Below are positions 22,611 to 33,286 of a DNA stretch of 64,000 bases, piece after piece (position 1 is the stretch's first letter; each line of letters begins with the position of its first letter). The notes beneath the pieces are model-generated. The model had not been told where the DNA came from. It did no database searches and saw nothing but the letters and a program-made list of their open reading frames with translations. The stretch is from Phallus indusiatus (taxonomy: Eukaryota; Basidiomycota; Agaricomycetes; Phallales; Phallaceae), in contig JAQFWX010000120.1 in the NCBI GenBank assembly GCA_027605045.1, forward strand, positions 62,001 through 126,000, given 5' to 3'. The position numbers and the translations under genes were made by a program.

Positions 22611-23370
22611 ACAGTGGTCGTTCAATACCAGACTATTCCAATTGACAATTGATGGTCTTGCAGAGTTCCCGGGTCGATATAACAAAGCGAGCGCAGAAGA
22701 TAGGAAATATGATTTAACTGTACGTCTGTTGCGCAAAGAAGAACTTGATATTGTTCATGCCGCGTGCGTATTTGCAGAAGATTACACCTCATACCTCTAT
22801 ATACCTTAAGGGAACACGATTGGTACATGGCGGTTTGCGGCCGCATGCTTACTAGCAGACCCTTCTTCAGAGCTTCAAGCTATCGTACGCTCTTCCGAAA
22901 GTTCTTCCGAAAGATGATCTTGAGTCTTTCCGTTACAGAACAGGTTGCTTTTGACCCCGAATGTTTGTACAACCACATGTACAATATTTTCAATGCCAAT
23001 TTTCGACAAGGGGAATTGGTGAAGATGGCTCATCTGCAAAAGAGACAAACTCTACCCATACAAACATCCTTCCAAAAAAAAATACTATCCTTATAAATAC
23101 TATTCTTATAATGGCTCAGATCAAAATCAAAACCCACCTCTTTACAGATCGCTTAAGCGCATTCGAGCAGCTGTAGCCGTCCGATACAACGAGGTACCAT
23201 CAAGTTTTTTAGAGACGTCTGATGGAAAATAGCGGAATGACGACGCAGTGAAAGAAAACTTAATTTTGGAACCTTACCAACGGCTGACTATGAAAAACAC
23301 GTCAGAGATTGAAGGACATCTCGCACACGAACCAGCCAGCAAAAAGGAAAATGTCTTCCATACGGAGTAG
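22585..23370 (+). pseudogene. FunK1 kinase fragment with large internal deletion
   Basis: Three pieces of FunK1-A can be recognised in order. EFPGRYNKASAEDRKYD and LLRKEELDIVHAACVFAED (22655-22785) match residues near 365-400 of the intact protein. VAFDPECLYNHMYNIFNANF (about 22941-23003) matches its C-terminal lobe, and HEPASKKE-NVFHTE (to the TAG at 23370) matches its C-terminus. The whole catalytic core with HRD and DWD is missing and the pieces lie in different frames, so no active kinase can be made. Confidence 0.8.
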
Positions 23371-24221
23371 TGTTTAGTATGCAATTCTCCCATATTTTAC
23401 ATAAATGTCAACTCTGTGAGTTGAATTTGTCATACATGAGTATTGTAAATTTAACAGCTCTTGTCATCAATGTTGTCAAAGGACGTTTGGAGCGAAGAGG
23501 AAAGAGGAAACTATATTATAATAGAGAATAAAGAGATTTATATACAACGAAACTGTTAATCCGCTGAGTCTAAAAAACCTCCTTTGAAGGAAAAACTAAC
23601 TCAGCGACATTCGAGTCGTGTAATCAATATTAGTAAGCTTTAGCGTCTAACAATCAAACTGTGCTAGACTTAAAATAAAAGTGTTATTCCTTTCGCCGTT
23701 CGTTTTCCAGATCTTGGACTCATCTTCCGTATCCTCATTTCTTGATGTTTACTCTATTGTTGCCTTCTATCCGTGTCCCACACTCATAACCCCGCTTGTA
23801 CTTAATTTTTGCGGATGTGCTTCTAATTATGTAGATAGCGATTTGAGGTAACACTGTATCTTCTCTTCCTCAAACGACAACATACCTTAACCTTTCAGAT
23901 GGTGTTCTATCCACAGCTTCAGCTGAGCAAATCAGGTTTAGGGAATTTTCAAAGAATCCTCGTCAGGGACATTTGCCGTTTTGATTATAATACTGTACAT
24001 TGCTTTCTTTGATGGATGTCCGTTGTACGATTTTTTTTGTTCCTAAGGAGAGCGACGAGAGTTTTCTGACCTGAAGCAAGCCTCAGAATGAAATGTAACT
24101 TTATTGTATTGATTAACCCAAGGGATCCAGCTTTTATGCGTAGGACAACTAGTCATTCTATACTGTTTGGCAAGGAAAATCCAGCTAAAGAAAAGATTAG
24201 ATGTTTACAAGGATCATTATG
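23371..24221. other. Convergent intergenic region, kinase fragment / PG3
   Basis: No gene seen. The right part (from about 24012) is the counterpart of the DNA downstream of PG2. Confidence 0.5.
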
Positions 24222-26152
24222 CTAGGCGTTCACCTCGTTCAGTGAAGTTATATTCGAACACACGAATTGCGCCTTCAATGGTGCTGGCGGTGTAATGTTC
24301 GTACCTTCCGCGGTAATGTCATCGCAAGGTCTGTTTTTTACGTATATGTAAATACGACGTTTAGATAAAGAGTAATGAAAAGACCTACTGAGAACATTCC
24401 AAGCTAACGACAACACCTTTTTCAGCCGAGCTTGCAGTCCCAAAAACATTATCATAGTGTATGTCCGATATTCTCAGATCACTGGGAAATTGTGCGCAGA
24501 CACTAGCAGCCGTTTCATAACACTGGTCAATGAGAACGGGATTATCGACATTTTCAACGTGAAAGTTTTTAAACGTAACATCTAACCAAAGTCGCGGAAA
24601 AGTGTTGAATGTCAATGCTCCTTTACCGTAGGCGACGACGATGTATTACTCACTTTGAACGTGACCCGTTCCACCGCCTGAAACACTGGTAGGAGAGGGA
24701 TTGCCACCGAAAACTTTGATGCGTGCACCATTTTGAGCATTAGCCATCACGATGTTCTCGACGAAAACGTTTTCAACAATGTCGGTCTCTCCGGCGAATT
24801 GGCCCAAGGAGCCTACCGAGATTCCGTGACCTTGTCGACGCACATGTAAGGCATTTTCTAACGATGGTAGGTCGTGATCGTCGGAACTTACTTCCGTTGC
24901 AACTCAAATTGGACACGAGGATATTGGTAGAATTGGGCTTCAATGATACGCAATCGTCGTCACTGACAGTGAGGATTATAATTTAGCAAGCCGCAGACTG
25001 AATTCGCCTTCTTACTTCACAATGACGGAATCTCGTATTGTTATGTGATCACTGCACGATAATTAGCGTTGGTAGATATTACTTCGGGGGTGGCAATCTT
25101 ACGACCGATAAATGTCCCATCCGTCTGATAGGTGCTAATGTTTAAGTCAACCAGAGGAAAGATGTCAAAAGGAACAAACCAGTGTTGGCAGCCGCCGCAG
25201 AAGAAAATGACAAGCTATGTATAGAGATATTTCCTTTCGAATCGATAAACATAGTGCTCGATGCCTGAGAATGATAACTCACGGAACTCGACATTAGACG
25301 AATTGATTACCATGTGGTGCTGGTTTTATCATTTTTTAGATGAACATCCAGATGCAAAGTGAAGTGCGTCTCTCACCCAGAACGGCGAATTGATTATGTG
25401 TAAATTCTCGAAAAGTCCACCGTTCGTACGACCAACTGTAAGCGGGACAGGCCGGGAGAACGTGGTTGAGGATCCACCTGCGACACCAGCGTCGCCATTG
25501 CTGGCAAATTCGTCCCACCTGTATTATGGTGTCATTCAAGTCGAGGATTATTCCAGCATTCGTAGAGACCGACCATATTTGACCATTACCGTCGATGGTA
25601 CCCCCACCATAAACATGAATGTTGTTTCCGCCGAGGAGCCAAAAAGTGGTTCTTTGGACAAACGTGTATACTCATAAAGCGCGATTTAAAACAAACATAC
25701 GCGTTTTGATAAATGAGAGGAATAGAATTCGGACTCCAGTAGGCAATGTTCGGAGTGTACTGTATTGTCCCACTTAATTGAACTTGAACGTTGATTAAAC
25801 CCGTTGTATTCAAGACGGTGTTTACGACCTAGACCTCGAAAATAAACTTTGTGAATTACCAAAGAGAAAGTCCTATTGAACTGACATAATATCCATCCAG
25901 CAGTATGTTGCTATCACGATTGCACAAACTAAAGGCTTCCAAGATGGTCGGACCATCATCTTGGCCTGCACCCTTGGCACGTACATGGCATGTATTTCCA
26001 GCAATCGTCAACCATGGGTTGGCATTCTTAAGGGCTGGCGAAGGTAAGGTGGAAGAAACCCTTTTCGCCAAGGAACCTGGATTATCTAGTGACGTCCCCA
26101 AGACAGGAGCAACAGCAAGAATAAATCTAAAAGCAGAGGACAAGTGAACCAT
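24222..26152 (-). CDS. GH28 polygalacturonase PG3 (duplicate of PG2, intact)
   Basis: Same family, 12-exon structure and motifs as PG2. The first exon is again 267 nt (26152-25886), the NTDG exon is again a 22-nt micro-exon (25124-25103), and the last exon ends at the TAG at 24222. The predicted length matches PG2 at about 437 aa. Residue changes are scattered and mostly conservative (for example in the propeptide region, and Asn to Ser before CNGSHG). [25 protein letters not shown] and ARIKVFGG are unchanged, so activity is expected. Unlike PG2, the third intron has a GT donor (GTCGGT). It is divergent from the decayed FunK1-B. Confidence 0.9.
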
Positions 26153-27237
26153 ACCCTGAATTCAGAAGGCGAACGCGTATAACATCTTCAGGAACTGACC
26201 CAACACATCCATATATATGTTAACTGATGTCTCTTTGAACTGCAGAATAAGCGGTACACCAACATATGACTCGAGTCCTGTTCGGATAGAGCATGGCTTC
26301 ACGTGTGATGACGTCTCCGGGCCGGGGGTAATGCGCTTAAAGTCGAAAGACGAATCACGTTACGTTGCGCGTTCACAAGACGTAGTGTAGGGAGGTACGT
26401 TTGCAATTTCAATAGGCGGGTTGAACCAAACAAGTACGGATCTTTCTGAACGATGTCGAATCTAAATACGAACCTAGAGTCAGGAACATAACGTGGCGCT
26501 TCATAATTTGCTGAAATATGCAAAAGGTGCGTTAACATTCATCACATGGCGGGACGATTTGGAAACACACACAATATAAGCGTACTTCCCAAGTGAACGC
26601 CGCACCTGCCTCGGAGACAGTCAGCCAAAGTGCGCGAATTTTGTACCAACGGATCGTTGTTTCTCCTTACATACCAATTGTGTGTATCGAATTAGACCAT
26701 TTCCATGTTAGTACTCAAAATGAACTCCAGTAAGGCTTCTGTTCTCGACTTCCGTTTACCCACGTGTTCTGTTCCTTCCACGCATTCCGGCAATTCGTCC
26801 CAAGTGGCAGGTTACGAATATGTAGTCTCAACAAGAAACACACTCCTTTCAGGGTTACCGCCAATAGTCGACCTGGTATGACCGAGATAGTCGACGTTCA
26901 GACTGCAGAAGGGGTTAGTGTGGAGGGGTATATTCAATTAAGGTCCTCGAAATTTTTGATGTTGAGATTTCCACAGACCAGGAGAAGGCATCCAACTTTA
27001 CCAACGTGATCCTAATCAATGTTGTCCAAAACAAAGCCATTTTTTCATCAAGATCAACATATGTAGTGTGGTCCTTTTAGAAGCCGGACTTGCGTGACAT
27101 ACGCGTTACCAACGCGTGTTGTTGTTTCTCTTTTCCTATTGGTTCCTTATTGGTACGCTATTTCTGCACGGCCTTCCACATCGAGCATTCATATTCAGCG
27201 TTCACACCAGGTTCACCTACATCAGATTCCGTCCCAA
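26153..27237. other. Divergent intergenic region PG3 / FunK1-B
   Basis: Holds the promoters of both genes: an ATATATAT stretch near 26211, TCTCCGGGCC at 26314 and the inverted ACGCGT pair at 27101-27117. No additional gene was recognised. Confidence 0.5.
26314..26323. promoter_or_regulatory. TCTCCGGGCC motif upstream of PG3
   Basis: Same word as upstream of PG2 and CE1, here about 165 bases before the PG3 start. The right arm of the palindrome is degenerate (CCGGGGG). Confidence 0.45.
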
Positions 27238-29940
27238 ATGGCACACCTGGAAAATTCTCCTCAGATAGGTCATGATCATGTACCTCGAACTCAGTCAACC
27301 TCAGGGAAGGTCGTTAGTCCGAAAGACAGCAAAGATAGCAGATATTTTTCCCTGTTCATCCGGTCATGTTTTTAGAAACATGAAAATGACCAATATGGCT
27401 GGAAAGACAGAAGGTCATATTCTCGGTCCGATGCCCTTAAAAAGCTTTCTCAGAACCTTTCTGCCTAGACGAAGGAACTTGAAGGAAAACGCAGTCTCCA
27501 AAGTACGACGAAGAAATCTCAGAGAGAAAATCAAGGAAATGGCGTCGTGTAAAGTGGAAGTGGATGTAGAAAGAGACACCATAACGCTTACTAACGTGAA
27601 CGCTTCGCCGTCACTCTCCTCAATTTTATATAAATAGTGTACTTTCCGTTGTGTTCATCTTCTCCTCAGCTATTTACTGATACTGAAGAGTAAGTACTTA
27701 TTTTTCTATTCAATTTATGTTTACTCACTTTCTTCTGTAAGAGCAATTTCACTCTTAGGTCTGTTTAATACATTCAGCGAAGGAAGCAATTTCGTTCTTA
27801 GTCACCCGCTTTATGTCCGTAGAACAACAGTGGATATGATTCCTATTTTTTGTAAGCTTAGATGAACCTTCTGAGTCAGTATTACTCAGTAACAACGAAC
27901 AGGTCAAAGCAGTGGAAGATCTATCATGATGTCCCAACTTCCCTCCGTATGACACATGAAAAACCGTTCAAAATTTTTCATGAAATACCCGTCAAACCCG
28001 ATGTTTATTTTTATGAGAAAAATTGGGCAAAGCTAAAAAGGCGGGGAGTTTCTGCTGTTGAATCGATGGCCGAGTTCAAGATCTGTCTGAGCGATGATGC
28101 GTTTGTCAGTAATGACCTCAGGCTAGAATCGCTCGGCACATACTGGATCATTACACGAAGTTGCGGGTGAAAATGAAAATGAAGAGATCACAGGTGAAGC
28201 TTGAAGGTCCAGGTGAAGACGGCGAGGAAGATGATGAATTAGCAGAATATTCGAACTTTTTTACGGTCGACATTTCCAAGCTTTCAACACAAGGAAGAGA
28301 TACTCTGCGTCAAATCACATCATATGCAACTGCACAAGAACCGGCGCAATTTAGGACGCATATATTCACCATGCTGGTTTTTAAACAACACGCAATATAG
28401 TTATATTGGGATAATGCAGGGGTGGTGGTTATAGAACTATTCCAATTGACAAACGGCCTTCTGCAGAGTTCCTAGGTCGATACAACGAAGCAGGTGCAAA
28501 AGATCGAGGATATGCTTCGACTGCACGTCTCTTGCACAAAAAGGAACTTGATATCGCTCGCGCTGCCGGAGTGTTCGCAGAAGACGCTAGGCTTGTGATG
28601 CTAACAACCATGTCCAACTCTGTATCAGATGGTTTGTATGTTGCGGCACATTCAACTTACATGAATGCAATGTCTCCATTTGGAAGATCGACACGGGGAT
28701 TCATCGCATATTCTTACTCGGAATTGATGACACTGAAAGGACAAGCTAATACAGTGTCTCTGAAAGATACTTGGAGAATTCTCGATCGTCCCGAGGTGTA
28801 TACATTCTATGCTGAACTGGAAAAGAACAATCTGCCTTATATTCCATCCGTTATACGGTCGCTGAACATTCAAGATCAGAGGACAATTGTGCAAGGACTA
28901 TGTGAGGAGGACCCGTTTTGGGCTGAAGATGTGCCGCAAGGTCTTTGTGGTTTTCAACCTTACCGACTCATACTCAAAGAAGTGGGAACACCACTGACGG
29001 AGTTTTCATCTACGCGAGAGTTGATGACCATCATGTACCAGGCATTACAAGGTAGTTGTGTAGTCGCTTTTTTTTAAAAAAAATCGGCATTTGACGAGAA
29101 GCTTCTTAGCGCATGCTTTAGCGTACACAAAGGCTCAAGTATTACACAGAGACATCACTGGAAGAAATATCATGATCAGTGAGCTTGATGGAGAAGGAAA
29201 TAGGACGGCGCTTCTTTCCAGTGTAGATTGGGGTATGGCGAGATTTCGAGACGGTAAATCTCCCTCTGCTTCACGGAAAACAGTGAGTTTTCCGTTCCCC
29301 GTTTTTCATGTTATATATTGATACGCCTCCAGGGAACGTGGCAATTTGCGGCTGGGCGTTTACTAGATAATGATTGCGGACTTTTGGAACACGTTCTTCA
29401 GGACGATCTTGAATCATTTGTGCATGTTCTGACATGGGTCGTCTTCCGCTACACTCAAGTTGCCTTTCCTTTTGAAGCTTTGTCCTATCATATGCACAGA
29501 CTTTTCAATGAAGGGTATTGCAGCAGGCGCAGCCTAGTACAGGGATGTCGGAAGATGGAATTACAGTGCGACCATGTTGTGCTGGACGCTAAGATCAAAA
29601 TCGTAAACCCAGCGCTCCATTATTTACTACTGGACATTAGAGCAGCTATCGCTATTCGTTAGATCGAAACGCCTGACGAGTTTGAGCACCTGGCTTACCC
29701 CTTTGAACTTGAAGGGACCATCGCAGGGCACAGAAAGGGCATGCGCTGTATCGAAACATCTGATGGGATGATAGAATTATTTCGCGCTCACTTAGAAAAG
29801 AAAAAATGAACGATGCAGCGCAAGAGAACCCCATGGTGAATTCTCTTGAGATGGAGGAGCGCATGAAAGAACCCTTTGAGCTTGCAGATGTCGCCGTCAA
29901 GCTCGCTACGAAGAAAAGAAAAATATCCGCCATCTCGTAG
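27238..29940 (+). pseudogene. FunK1-type kinase, copy B (decayed)
   Basis: Full-length relative of FunK1-A with several breaks. N-terminal similarity (HILGPMPLKSFLRTFLP) runs to about 27590 and is then interrupted by roughly 290 bases of the dispersed 5' element. Similarity resumes at PVKPDVYFYEKNWAKL (about 27990). The acidic insert is shortened and shifts frame near 28170, a TAG interrupts at 28398-28400, and a one-base deletion near 28458 shifts the frame again. The middle (ARAAGVFAEDARLVMLTTM onward) and the catalytic loop HRDITGRNIMIS are still readable, and the intron at 29052-29109 is conserved. The C-terminal lobe is again frameshifted and ends in ATKKRKISAIS. Decay looks recent because long blocks remain open. 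Confidence 0.85.
27597..27850. repeat. Dispersed 5' element, copy 2, inside FunK1-B
   Basis: The second copy of the element at 22385-22610, again with a TATA-like stretch, ACTTTCCGTTGT, CTTCTCCTCAG and an imperfect CTGAAGAG arm. It sits between the N-terminal and main parts of FunK1-B where FunK1-A has only a 51-nt intron. Confidence 0.5.
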
Positions 29941-30459
29941 TAATGGTTCAGTATGTAAATACCCTCTGCACTCATACTCTGCAGAGTTTAGTTAGATTAT
30001 TGTACATGAGACTATATCCTGCAAAAATTTTACTTCACAACTGGCTGGCAAAGAAACATCTCGACTAATCAAGGGCTCACGAAATAACTTGAGATGGCTC
30101 GACGCCTTTACAGCGTCATTGACAAATGCGCTAATTGAATGTCTGCTATCTCGTGGCATTTGTAAACCACAGTAAGTATATTCTTAGCATTCGGGCCGCC
30201 CGGAAAAAAGGTCCCGCAGTGGGATAACATTCAATTCGAAACTATGTACGAGAGTAAAAGCGTGAAAATTCCACATACCCAATAGGTTTAGTTTACGGTC
30301 TTTCTAGCTCCAAGATACTTCAATATATCGGATTAACCGTGGTCATATGTAGATTGGATCGGGTTCCGAAAAAAAAACAGTGCAAGTATTTTCATGCGAA
30401 ACGGACGAAAAGGAGACACGAGTAACTTTAATTCTCATACAGTATTCGTTTTCGTGCTG
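29941..30459. other. Intergenic region, FunK1-B / NAA30
   Basis: No gene recognised. The two genes are convergent. Confidence 0.5.
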
Positions 30460-31393
30460 TTACAATACTGCCAAGGCTGTAGCTGGATTTTCAACGAGCT
30501 CGTCGTTCGAGTTTCCCACTTCATCACCATTTGGGTGAATGAGCGGTGGACCCGATTCCGCCAATCTCAATACCAACCGAAACGCGTCCTTTCCGTTCAT
30601 GTAGAATCTGAACAGTCTCTTTTCACGTATGAAGCCTAGACTTTCGTATAATGCTAGTGCGGCTACGTTGTCGTATTCAGTTTCCAGCGTCACCTGATGA
30701 TGTAGTTGTTACGAAATAAAGGGACGAGGACAAGAGCTCACACACACCTCATCAGCTCTGTGGTTCGCCATAGCTTCAATGGATAGTCGTACTAATGTCT
30801 TGGCTATAAACGTACGCTCGAATTTAGCTCGGGATTATGTGCACGTTAAAATTGGGAACACGTACCTATCCCTTTTTTTCTCCAGCCCTTTTGAACGCTA
30901 AGCATACCAATATAACCACGCTCAGCACCGTTCCGATGACGACTTTGTTTGCATACTACAGTGCCTACAGGTGTATTTTGAGAATCAATAGCCTTAAAAA
31001 TAATATTAAGCATAAATTTGAGCCGAAAGAAAGGAAAACAGGGCTACCAAAAATGCGAGGTGAGGCCTGGGAAGGAAATGAGTTGTAGTTATTAAAACTG
31101 CTGTTACGTATCATTTTGAAAACTCAAGGAACGTACCACTGGTGTAGGAAATACCGATATGTATATATCACGTATGGTTCACTGAGTTCGGTATCCACCA
31201 AGCCCATGATAGCGGGAAGGTCTCCTTCTCCTATATATCCTCTGTAAGTGACATCTGACTCTCCGTTTGGATTTGCAGTATTACGCGCATTGGTAGTCAA
31301 ACCGTTCGGTTCCTAATATAGTGTGTTTTCAAAGTAGGTTCTTATGGTCAAGAGCAGAGCATTTGGACGCACAGTGGGTGGCCTGAGGCTCAT
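30460..31393 (-). CDS. NAA30: N-alpha-acetyltransferase 30, NatC catalytic subunit (6 exons)
   Basis: Transfers acetyl from acetyl-CoA to the N-terminal Met of nascent chains starting Met-Leu/Ile/Phe-like, as catalytic subunit of ribosome-bound NatC (Mak3 in yeast). Minus-strand exons are 31393-31373, 31312-31137, 31066-31048 (19 nt), 30992-30866, 30803-30748 and 30693-30460, giving 210 aa. Family signatures: [19 protein letters not shown], then [19 protein letters not shown] (the GNAT acetyl-CoA loop, Q/RxxGxG/A type), then [20 protein letters not shown] and [20 protein letters not shown]. The third exon is a micro-exon encoding PHLAFL. The start ATG at 31393 begins a 7-codon first exon with a GTGCGT donor. 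An upstream ATG was not seen. Confidence 0.92.
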
Positions 31394-31730
31394 TGTTATT
31401 GTAGATATGATCGTCAACGTCAAGTACAACTAAAAGGAGATTCAATGCATAAGGTCCAGAAGAACAATAAAAAGGAATTTCACTTGAGACTCTTTTTGAT
31501 TGGTAAATTAAAATTCCCATATATGTCTGGTTTCTTGACGATTTGGGCTCAGTGCGAAACCATGTTGACAGCTAGGAGCCCTGCGATAGTAACGACACTA
31601 ACGCAGCACTTTGAAGTCGAGTTGTCACATCAGCATCGGATGAATGCACACGCTGTGCTCAGACTTTCAAATCCGTACGACAATTTATTCATACAACTGC
31701 TACACAAACATATTCCCAGAGAGAAGGTAT
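31394..31730. other. Short intergenic region, CE1 / NAA30
   Basis: Holds the 3' end of the CE1 gene and the promoter of NAA30 (both minus strand). No gene was seen. Confidence 0.4.
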
Positions 31731-33085
31731 TTACAAGCATTGAGAGTAGTACGAGTTTATCACTTGGCAAGTGTATGGAGATTGGCAGGCTAAAATGGTT
31801 ACAGCAATGAGCAATTTGAAGCTAAACGAGCTCTGAAAAGAGACTACTTACTAGTTCCACCAGTCCAGCCTAGAGAAACGAGGCGATTACAAAATGTATT
31901 TTAGCATCTGTAAATAGCACGCGATCCGTTTTACTCACCGATACCACCACATTGGTCATAGTGTGCTTGGCCATCTCCTGAAGTTGGGGTGGGAGTCGGC
32001 GCGCTTGACGGGTTCGTAGGAAGAGATGTGGTCGTGGAACCACCACTCAAACCGAAGAAGTTAAAAACGTCTGTCTCATGCTCTGGGACTGTGTGGCCGA
32101 CACCCTGAGCCAAGATGGCTTGGAATTTTGTACCGTAGATTGATCGGTTGTATTCAGCTTGAGGATTATTTACTTCAACTTCAATTGGTGTTTGACTGTA
32201 TCCCAAGACGTTTGTCCACTGTTTGACCTAGAGGCATTTGAAATGTTTTGAGACGCTTTTCTCCTGTGTCGAGAGACTGTTACCTACCTCTTCGTAGTAA
32301 TTCTGGGGATAAAGGGTTGTGTCACTTTTGGTTAAATAGACTTTAGTTTCTTGAAATTTCCGGGGATTTATACTATGAACTCACGCAGTTCCATGCCAGA
32401 CTTGCATGCTGGGACGAGCACCAGTGTACCCTGGGTAAGCCTCGCGGACAAGATCACCCTTTCAAACGTACATAAGCTCCTCCGTCACTCAAAACTAAGC
32501 AAGTTGTTTTGAACATACCCATTGTTCAGGTGTCATAATAATTTCACCGAGCGCGCACTGAGTATTCCAGGCATTAGGACCGGCGAAGCAGCCGAATGGT
32601 ACACCGGAGAACGCAGCGCCTCCAGCAAAGACATCGGGATAAGCACCAATAAGCACATTGGTCATCATAGCACCAGAACTTGTTCCAGTAACAAAAGCAC
32701 GAGTCGAATCAGCACCCCAACTGCTGATGGCGTATCGGACCATAGAAACGATACCCAATGAATCACCACCACCGTTGTGTGTCAACGTAGCGTTGGTGTG
32801 GACGTCCCAGCATCCACCGGCAGTGGGTGCATTGGGGTAAATGACAATTAAACCATACTGATCAGCAAGAGTGTTGTAAGTGGTAGATTCAAAGTACTCC
32901 TGCGCTGATCCCGTGCATTGATGTGCGGCGACCAAAACGGGTGGGGGGCTTTGCAACGTCGCGGGCGTGTAGTAGTAGAAACCTACACCTGTAGGATTGG
33001 ATCCAAAGTTTCCTGTGAACTGCTGCAACGATGCTGCGTACGCGGTCGCGATGAATGTCAAGCTTTTGAGTGCTTTAAAGAACAT
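31731..33085 (-). CDS. Secreted CE1-type esterase (acetylxylan or feruloyl esterase) with C-terminal CBM1
   Basis: Expected to remove acetyl or feruloyl groups from hemicellulose outside the cell. Minus-strand exons 33085-32519, 32458-32385, 32324-32288, 32227-31939, 31869-31852 (18 nt) and 31789-31731 give 347 aa. A signal peptide covers about residues 1-17 (MFFKALKSLTFIATAYA). The PHB-depolymerase/CE1 alpha/beta-hydrolase domain has the nucleophile elbow GTSSG with Ser136, followed by GGAAFSGVPFGC. The catalytic His is probably in GVGHTVPEHE. A Ser/Thr/Pro/Gly linker leads to a carbohydrate-binding module family 1, split over three exons: HYDQCGGIG + WTGGT + CQSPYTCQVINSYYSQCL, with the expected cysteines and aromatic residues. 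Substrate (acetyl versus feruloyl) is not decidable by eye. Confidence 0.92.
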
Positions 33086-33160
33086 CGTGCTTGACAGTGT
33101 GGGGCGTGTTTTTATCTCGTTGGGAACGGCGGAGAGCAACACCCTCGACAATACTCTTCT

Positions 33161-33167
33161 TATATAA
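33161..33167 (-). promoter_or_regulatory. TATA box of the CE1 esterase gene
   Basis: TATATAA (plus strand), reading TTATATA on the coding strand, 76-82 bases upstream of the start codon. Confidence 0.5.
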
Positions 33168-33276
33168 CCCCTTCTACTAATCGATTTGAAAGACAAATTC
33201 ACTGGAAAAGCAATTCAGGAAAATCCCCGTCTATTTTACGGGATTATTGCTACATGAAGTTTCATGGTGGAGAGTG

Positions 33277-33286
33277 TCTCCGGGCC
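33277..33286. promoter_or_regulatory. TCTCCGGGCC motif upstream of CE1
   Basis: Third occurrence of the motif found before PG2 and PG3, about 195 bases before the start codon and followed by ACGCGT at 33293-33298. Confidence 0.45.

Larger units (their letters stand above)
24012..27210. repeat. Duplicated segment, copy 2 (PG3 with flanks)
   Basis: Counterpart of 14477-17580. It includes PG3, its promoter with the TCTCCGGGCC motif, and the inverted ACGCGT pair. On its right it continues into FunK1-B, whereas copy 1 is cut at this point. Boundaries were estimated by eye. Confidence 0.75.

Noticed and set aside
31445..31810. 121-codon plus-strand frame
   Set aside because: Overlaps the CBM1 exons of the CE1 gene on the other strand, with no family similarity.
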